A program made the translations under genes and the position numbers. A stretch of DNA of 64,000 bases from Hemileia vastatrix. Lineage: Eukaryota; Basidiomycota; Pucciniomycetes; Pucciniales; Zaghouaniaceae. How positions within the stretch are numbered: position 1 is the stretch's first letter; every line of letters begins with the position of its first letter. The stretch covers positions 18,745,683 to 18,809,682 of the forward strand of contig JASXTE010000002.1 of assembly GCA_030280995.1 (NCBI GenBank), given 5' to 3'. This document shows positions 57,177 through 64,000 of this stretch, piece after piece. The notes beneath the pieces were generated by a model. That model saw only the letters and a program-made list of their open reading frames with translations. It searched no databases and was not told the DNA's origin.

Positions 57177-58400
57177 CATCTAATTTAACACTTTACACAG
57201 GTGGCTAAGATGGTCCTCAAATGTTTTAGAGAATATGATGATATTATCAATGTAAACCATCAGCCATTCTTCAATTATTTCCAGGTGGAATGTGTTATCC
57301 ATAACCTTTTGAAAAACTGAAGGCAAATTTTTGGGGCCAAATGGCATCTTAAAATACTTATAAATACCCATATGAGTAGCAATCATTAGAAAATTCTGGT
57401 AATTCTTCTCAACAGGTACCTGGTGATATCCTTTATTACCATTCAAAAATCTGATATATTTAGTACCTTGTAATGTAGCATGTATAGAGCTAATTCTTGA
57501 TAAAGGATAAATATCATCTAGAGTATAAGTATTCAATGCTCTAAAATCACCACATAACCTGGATTTATCTTTCTCATAAGAAATTAACACAGGTAAGATA
57601 ATACAATTTTTAGGTGCTTCAACTACCTTTTCAATAATATTCATTTTTAAAAGGGTAGAGATATTTTCTTCAATATCTTTTCTCTTTGGGGGAGAAGAAG
57701 GATAAGGCTTCTTTTTTAAGCTAGGTGATATTTCAGTCAATGGACAAGATAATTAAATCTTCATTTCTTCTTTCACTAATCTTAATTCATGTTACCCATG
57801 AGCAAAGGCCATAGGAAAATATTTTATCAACTGAATGATGGAATCTTTTTCCTCACCAGAAAGTTGTTCTCCAAAAGAATCTGTGACAATTTCAGACAGA
57901 AGGGCAGTAATTTCTTTTGTAGATCTTCCTTTACAATAAACTACATAATGACATGTATTCAATCCTGGTATTAATAATTTCTTGGGGGAGGAAATTTTAA
58001 ATTATCTCTTCCCATTCAACCCCATTGTGAAGCATTGGTTGGAGGGATCCAATTTAATGCCATATTTGATTAAAATTTTATTTCCCACAAAGAACAAACT
58101 ACTTAAGTTATCATTTTTCATAATTACAAAGTTACACATAGCTCTTACAAAGCCATGGTTGTATTTGAAAAATACTATAGCTTTGTATCTATCAATGGGG
58201 GACAAAAAAGAGCCACAACCTCTCCAATTTTCAGAAATGACAGGCATAATTTTTGATTTATAATCGTAATCCACTGAAGCAAGTTCCTTATCACATACCA
58301 CACTTCATCCAGCTCCAGAATCTAAAACAACCTCAATGCTCTTTCCATTAATCAAGACTGGTACCTTGAGAGGAGCAATAATTATTGAGCTGTATTCAAG
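57177..58400 (-). pseudogene. Gypsy 2 pol: protease and reverse transcriptase remnant
   Basis: Protease VVLDSGAG lies at the end of the gag frame (about 58330-58305). The frame then shifts. Reverse transcriptase 57740-57180 has LCGDFRALNTYTLDDIYPL and NGNKGYHQVPVEKN, but the catalytic YIDD reads YIDN, a G-to-A change that would abolish polymerisation. Confidence 0.85.
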
Positions 58401-60852
58401 ATTTTTTATGATCTCAGAATCTTCTACTGTAGATAATTCATCATTCTCAATGTCAATATTATTCAAATAATGAATATCTTCTTCCAGAATTAAAATTTCC
58501 TGGTGAGATTCATAAGAAATATTGCTGGCACAATCACTTGAAGTATCATCCAGTGCAACTGTGTCATCAGCATGTTCCTCTGTTTTTTCAACAAGATTTA
58601 AATTCTTTCCAGAAAAATGGCCTTTCTTCCAAGGCTTTGTGCATTTAAAGCAAGTGTTTGATGCATACTTTTTAGGTGCAAAAGGGGCAGAAGGTCTACC
58701 AACTTTTTCAGAAGGTTTCTGTCGGTAATTGGAGGTCTTCTCCAATGAAGATCTATGAAGGAACCTTCTAGAATCATACTTGTTATTCAAAAGGATCTCA
58801 TTAAAAGTATTAATAAAAGAAGAATGTTCTCTTAGGAACTCAGTAATAGCAACTATTAAGTCTCTCAGAGACATAGGCAATCTATAGAGGATCCTGTCCT
58901 TCCATAATTCAAATTCCATATTTGGGTCCATTGCCCTCAGGATCTTTACAAGTCTCATAAGGAACTCAATAGGTTTTTCTGTAGAAGAAGAGCTATATCT
59001 AACTTCCTCATACTGCCTTTGTTGGGCTAACCTAAACTTGGAACCACCAAACTGTGCTTTAATCAATTTATTCCAATCTTCCCAGAAGTAGTCATTTATA
59101 TCTAAAAGGACAGATTCATACCACATTAGGGAAACATTGGAAAATAAAGAAATCAATTTATACACAATTTTTCATCTGGTAGTTTGTAAGACTTCTTCAG
59201 GTTATCAATTCTGAAAATAAATTGCTGCCAATCAGAGAAAGAATTACCATCAAATGTTGGGTATTGGTCAAGTTTTGGCCAATTAATGTGATTTGAGGAA
59301 GTTTCCTTGCTACAAACTTGCTTCTGAGTTAGAAGAAGCTTTAACTTCTCTAAGTGGACAGTTGTATCATTATTTAACACTTCTTTTGATGAAAAAGGTG
59401 CATCATCAATTTTTGATGGAAACTCAGGAATATCTACAGGAATTTCTTGCACTAATTTTACTTTAGATGAAATAGGAACAGGTGAAGTTGGAGTATCTTG
59501 CGCAACAGGCTCTTTCAAAGAAGTGGCAGAATAGTTTTGGTAATTTAGCAATGAGTTCATCTTTTCTTTAATTTTTGTTAGTCTATTTTTTATTCTTGGA
59601 ATACTGGATAATGTCTCATTGATAGTTGCAAATGATAATTGATTCTTGTTTTGCAGAGATGAGCAATGGTCACTTAATCTTTTCAATTTCAACTTATGTC
59701 CCTCTAGTTCCTGGAAACAGATAGAAACAATGTCTTGTAACTTGTACAAATCATTCTTGATATAATGCCACAAAGCAACTTTCTCCTCATGAGCTACTTT
59801 TAATTAAATAAATCATTAGAAACCCGCTGAAATTCATTTCACACTGATTGGTAACCTTGTTTAGCTAACAAACTATTAAATTTCTGGGTAAATTGGAGGT
59901 TATTTAATATATTATTTTGTTTGGTAAAAATATCTCTCAAATATTCATCATTAATAGTAGCTACGTCAGGGGTATTTCTTAATATGGAAACAGAGTAATT
60001 TTCCAGACTCTCATAAACTTCAGGATCAATTATTTCATCTATAATGGCCATATAAGGGTTAATAATTGAAGTAGAAATTAATACTCAAGGAGTAGTTACA
60101 TCAGAATATTGAGTAATATGCCTACTTGAACCAGCCTCTACCAGTCTCAAGGTATCATCTCCCCATCCAGAATTACCTGAAGGAACTTAATCAGTAACAA
60201 TAAAGGGTACTTGGGACTCAATAGAGGGGCTTACCATGGCTTTGGAAAAACTTGGAGTTGATTGTTTTTCCTTTTCCATCCTTCTTGCTAGGGATGAGGA
60301 GTGGTTGGGTTGAGTTTTTGGGGTCTGGAGGGACCTGCCTGAGTTTCTTGTTGCATCTGTTGAGCTTGGAGGGAGTCTCACTGAGTGTTGAGCCAGTCCC
60401 ACTGCCATTTTGAGACTTGCACCTTTTCCTGTGGTTGAGGAGCCAACTGTGGAAGGGTTTTTACTGCTGGAGGAGGGTTCCTCTTCTCTTGAAGAAAAGT
60501 TTCTACATTTCTTACCTTTTCCTCTAGCATTTCTACCTTTTATTTAAATTTGAGGTTCTCTGCTTTCAAATCTTTGATTTGAGCTGAGCGGTTGTTGACT
60601 TGCTGCTGCACGGGTATCTTTTTTATTTTGAAGCCTCTTGGAAGCTCTTCTGGGTGGTTCACTAGGGGCTATTGATCCAGAGCAGTCTTTTCCACTTTTA
60701 TTTCTACTTCTTACATTTTCACATCCTGATTGGTCCAACTATTGATTAATTTGAGTAATATGTGGAGTCAAAGGAGAACTTAAAGAAGTCTCATCATAAT
60801 CAATCAAGTCCATTTCCTCTTAACCAGCAGCAGAAGTACTTTGATTAGTCAT
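58305..60852 (-). pseudogene. Gypsy 2 gag remnant
   Basis: Starts at an ATG at 60852 (MTNQSTSAAG) and continues in broken pieces: a basic/Ser region with PPRRASKRLQNKK, a Pro/Ser-rich piece, a coiled-coil piece, then the gag core (WPKLDQYPTFDGNSFSDWQQ to LLNNKYDSR, 59290-58790). The knuckle CFKCTKPWKKGHFSGK lacks its last Cys. An acidic stretch leads to the protease. Confidence 0.8.
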
Positions 60853-61819
60853 TGTTTATATAACTTAAAATGAGAGAAAGAAATACTGAAATTTAATCAG
60901 TGATTATATAACTTTTTTGAAAGGAAAATAAGAGATAAAGTAATTTTTTTTTCAAGTATATAATCAATTATCAGGATTTTCAATCAACTGGAATAATGAA
61001 AATATAATATTCTTCAGGACAAAAATCAACTGAAATAATTATTACATTTTTTTAATTAAATAAATAAATAAAGATATTTTTTTATTGCCAGGATTTAAAA
61101 TGAAGCAATTGAAATAATAAAATAATTTATTAATTGTCAGTACAGAGAGCCAAATGATATAATTAACACAATTCTCAACTAATTATTAATATATATATTG
61201 ATATATAATTATCAGGACTAAGAGTCAACTCAAATTTTAATTACCAGGACTTTGTGTCAACTGAAGTAATTTAATATGATTAATTTAAGTAATTTATATA
61301 TTTATTATTTTACTTCCAGGACAAATTGTCAAATGAAACAATAAAATAAAATTTTAATTATCAAGACAAAGTTAACTAAAATAACTAAAAAAAAAAATAT
61401 AATTTATTGAAATAATTTTATTACTTCTAGGACTAAGAACAATATTTCTCTATACTGGTCAACTAGGAAAAAAATATTTATTATTCCAGACACCTCCCCC
61501 TGTAGTGTGAGCAATTTAATGCCACTACAGAGTACTGAGTTAAAAGATATACATGAAAGATGAAATATGCAGAGTGAGACCTACAGATTGTAACCAGTAT
61601 AGTCACTACAAATATATAGGACAAGTAAACCTATATAAACCTTAGATTTGGGGTGCGGTTGAATTCCCAGTCACAGAAAAAAAAAGTAAGTCACATGCTT
61701 GATGATTTTTGTTGTTTTCAGTTGTCCACAAGTCCTTATTGGCCCTTTTAGTCAAAGGTCCCACAGTCTCTGGCGTCAAGATAACAGTGTGTCAATGATT
61801 ATTTGGAAAGGCTCCCAAC
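60853..61819 (-). other. Gypsy 2 leader region
   Basis: Lies between the 5' LTR and gag. The primer-binding region abuts the LTR (GTTGGGAGCCTTTCC on the - strand). Imperfect repeats with CCAGGAC...GTCAA spaced 50-100 bp (60970-61440) are visible; their role is unknown. Confidence 0.6.
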
Positions 61820-62612
61820 TTTCAATGGGTCCTAATGGTCTAGAAGGTTTTAATGGCAGTCCAACAGTGGTGAAAGGTGTATAACTCAAGAATTTCAAAG
61901 AAGAGGTACATAGATTTTATCTTTATGATTGTGTATTCAAATAAAAGGTATAAAAATGCAATTATTATTACTCAGAGGGTTTAGAATTACAAAATTGTAA
62001 GTACTAAAGCAACAATGGTAGTAATAAAGATGATATTGATTGTATATAATAAAATTATAAGTAGTTAGGAATGAATAAAAATAGCACAAATGGAAGGCCT
62101 TTTATAGACAAAAAGGAGAGAGAGCAAAAGGAGTAAAGAAGCCTACATAGAGGAGTGTGAGATGAATAAATTCCAAAATAAAATATTTCAAATAATAAAA
62201 TTGTTCTAAAGAGTGCATCATAAAATGTATTTACTAAATATATCAAATAATTTGATATATTATAAAGTTTACTGTAAATGTCACCCTTAGAATAAAATAA
62301 TTTGGATTAAAGTTTTGTATTAATATAATTTTAGAATTTTAAATAAAAGAATTTGAAGTTTTTAATTTTTAGTATCAATATATTTTTATCTCACTTCTAA
62401 CCTGTCATGAGGATGATGTTAGGGAATAAAAATATGAGAGACATTTTAAATTTTAAATATTAAGTAAATTTACTTATTGTAATTAGTTAATTTATTACAA
62501 GTAATTATAAATAAAATATAATAAAATTAATTAAATAAGGATTAAAATGTGTGGCTTCATCCCAGTAATTAATTAATTATTTTACTGGGTAAGTCTAGTA
62601 GCATGGCTGACA
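61820..62612 (-). repeat. Gypsy 2 5' LTR
   Basis: Matches 53990-54784 along its length; the end next to the leader has TTTCAATGGG for TGTCAATGGG. Confidence 0.92.
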
Positions 62613-62617
62613 AAGAC

Positions 62618-63037
62618 CTTTGTGATGTAGCATTTATTTGAGTTTCCTTTTTAGTGTTTGACTTTCTGAGGGCCATTATTAGACTAGTATTTTATGACAT
62701 AAAAGGCTAACAGGTTGAAAATACATAAAAAGAAGGAAAAAAACATGCCTGGTTAAAATGTTGCAATAAATTTTTCTAATATCAGTGAGGAGGGTGTGCC
62801 AAGGTTTGATGAGCGGATGGAGGTCTGCATGTCTCATGTGACAGGGATTAGCTGGGAAAAAATGGATGATGTGGCCAACATGAGGCTGAGAAATAAAATT
62901 GGGAAAAAAGTGTTGATTTGAAGTCATAACTGACATCCATTTTTGAAATAAGTGACTTTTTTGCAAAATTTAAGTGCTGATATGATTTGAAATCCAGGCT
63001 TAAGTTAAATGTGGATTTTCCAGAGCTGACACCCCCT
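62618..63037. repeat. Right end of the 50041-63037 element
   Basis: Resumes the DNA transposon after gypsy 2. The last 340 bp match, inverted, the left 300 bp of the 17826-18875 element, including TTTTGCAAAAAAGTCACTTA. No gene. Confidence 0.82.
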
Positions 63038-63511
63038 AATACAGCTGTTTTTTTTATTTAAAATTTTGACTCCACAAAAAATCAAGTGCCACCTGCTAGC
63101 AGGTGCCAATCCCTGTATTCAGTTTTAATTTAAGAGTAAATTTGATCTGATGTTGTGCAAGCTATTGTGCCCATAGTTCAGTGTGCAGTATTTCCAGAAG
63201 AATTACAGCTGAGTTAAAATTGAGTTAAATCAAAGATAGGGATTGAAACCTGCTATCAGGGGCCCTTATTTTTTTTCTGGTGAGAATTTAAATTTTTATA
63301 TATAAAAAGATGGTAAATAAAATACATGACAAGCTTTTAGTATCAAACTTGTGAATATATTTTAAATAAGAAAATATTTTCATTATCTATCCTTTAACAC
63401 TCAAAATCACCAAAATATTGGTACAAGTGAGCTTTATTGTCCCTTATTTTATTCAAATTATGGATCATAAAAAATACAGCAGGCACATAATTTTATTTTT
63501 CCATTCATAAT
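63038..63511. other. Gene-free stretch with a small palindrome
   Basis: Contains the perfect 16-bp palindrome CACCTGCTAGCAGGTG at 63090-63105. Otherwise AT-rich with no frame. Confidence 0.4.
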
Positions 63512-63711
63512 AGGGGATATCAACATTAGAAATATTCAATTTCAAAATACCTCTTTTTTCCACCAAATCAACCATGACTATTTTTTAAAATATGAAATAT
63601 TGTGCCCCCCAAACACCTTTTTATTGACATTTAATGTCAAGTTTGTGGTTTTCTTTTTGTGTTGTGAAATTCCTTTTAAATAATTTCTAATTTCTAACTT
63701 TGATACCCCCT
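63512..63711. mobile_element. 200-bp MITE, copy 3
   Basis: Same family as the copies at 47458 and 49697. The left TIR has drifted (AGGGGATATCAACATTAGAAA), the right is intact, and AAT duplications flank it. Confidence 0.88.
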
Positions 63712-64000
63712 AATAACTGATTGACAGATACAAGTAGTATAACATAAAGAACTTCTGGAAGTATAATAGAGATACAAATGAGTAGAAACTATTTAATGGA
63801 TGAAACTAATTTCACTTGTTTGTGGTATAAATTATGGTTGAAAAGAATTCTTTTCTACACTCTTGTCCTCTAAGTGTAAAATAAAGCCAAAGGCAAATAA
63901 TTCCAATAAAAATATTCTACAAGAAGATTTTTTTTTATGAAGGTAATTTAAAATGAGATAGGAATAATTTAGGCTGGTGAGAAGTTGTAACAATATTTAT
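63712..64000. other. Window end without a recognised feature
   Basis: AT-rich; nothing supported. Confidence 0.35.

Larger units (their letters stand above)
53990..62612 (-). mobile_element. Ty3/gypsy LTR retrotransposon 2, complete but decayed
   Basis: Full length (8,623 bp), with LTRs at 53990-54784 and 61820-62612 and the 5-bp target duplication AAGAC at 53985-53989 and 62613-62617. It lies inside the TIR element 50041-63037. The two LTRs differ at many sites, so insertion is old. Gag and pol are the same lineage as gypsy 1. Confidence 0.95.
50041..63037. mobile_element. Decayed Harbinger-like TIR element with TET and SANT remnants, split by gypsy 2
   Basis: Ends AGGGGGTTTCAGTTCTGG and its counterpart CCAGAGCTGACACCCCCT are flanked by AAT (50038-50040 and 63038-63040). 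Removing gypsy 2 leaves about 4.4 kb. From the left: conserved exon-like block and splice donor, 8-bp T/G microsatellite, C-rich arm, palindromes, G-rich arm, oxygenase fragment (+), tandem-repeat remnant, DNA-binding protein remnant (-). This is the inverted gene order of the 7733-15409 element, minus the transposase. Its ends differ from that element but match those of 17826-18875. Confidence 0.8.

Noticed and set aside
1..64000. tRNA, rRNA or other standard RNA genes
   Set aside because: No cloverleaf with the usual B-box and no ribosomal core sequences recognised by eye on either strand; a covariance search would be needed to be certain.

Overview
The window is eukaryotic and almost certainly fungal. 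It is very AT-rich, has short introns of about 50-130 bp with clean GT/AG borders, and carries a fungal-type Tnp2 (CACTA/Plavaka-like) transposase and TET/JBP-type oxygenases. A basidiomycete with a large repeat-filled genome (rust-like) is my best inference; nothing here fixes the species. Nearly all recognisable content is mobile DNA in nested layers.

Layout. 1-16277: a decayed Ty3/gypsy retrotransposon (+ strand), entered about 280 bp inside its 5' LTR. Its 3' LTR is split by a complete PIF/Harbinger-type element at 7733-15409. 16278-17825: remains of a Ty1/copia element. 17826-18875: a non-autonomous TIR element. 19330-19516: a short Harbinger-related MITE. 20371-38070: a block of spliced genes: an intact SNF2 helicase, a broken paralogue of a later gene, a Tnp2 transposase with two in-frame stops, an intact 508-residue protein of unknown function, a 2-kb array of about 20 palindromes, a six-exon unknown gene, and a second TET/JBP-like oxygenase. 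38.3-38.7 kb: three hairpins sharing one core. 39.8-40.5 kb: a cluster of about 13 different hairpins. 40.5-46.3 kb: a gene-free AT-rich stretch. 46.3-50 kb: MITEs and one possible small host gene. 50041-63037: a second, decayed TIR element related to the first Harbinger inside but with different ends, split by a second Ty3/gypsy element at 53990-62612 (- strand). A last 200-bp MITE lies near the right edge.

The main result is the element at 7733-15409. It has matching ends, a 3-bp ATT target duplication and three genes that all splice to open frames: a predicted DNA-binding protein with a coiled coil (418 aa), a TET/JBP-like 2-oxoglutarate/Fe(II) dioxygenase (458 aa) and a Harbinger transposase (398 aa). 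The oxygenase appears to start from a non-coding exon across a 1.7-kb 5' intron. That intron holds a C-tract/G-tract fold-back of about 850 bp around CpG-dense palindromes. The older relative at 50-63 kb keeps this architecture, but its palindromes have no CpG left (CG is now TG, CA or TA), as methylated DNA would decay. This suggests a transposon that carries its own 5-methylcytosine oxidase next to a CpG-rich target-like region. Presence, order, intactness and decay pattern are seen directly; the biochemical role is inferred from family membership.
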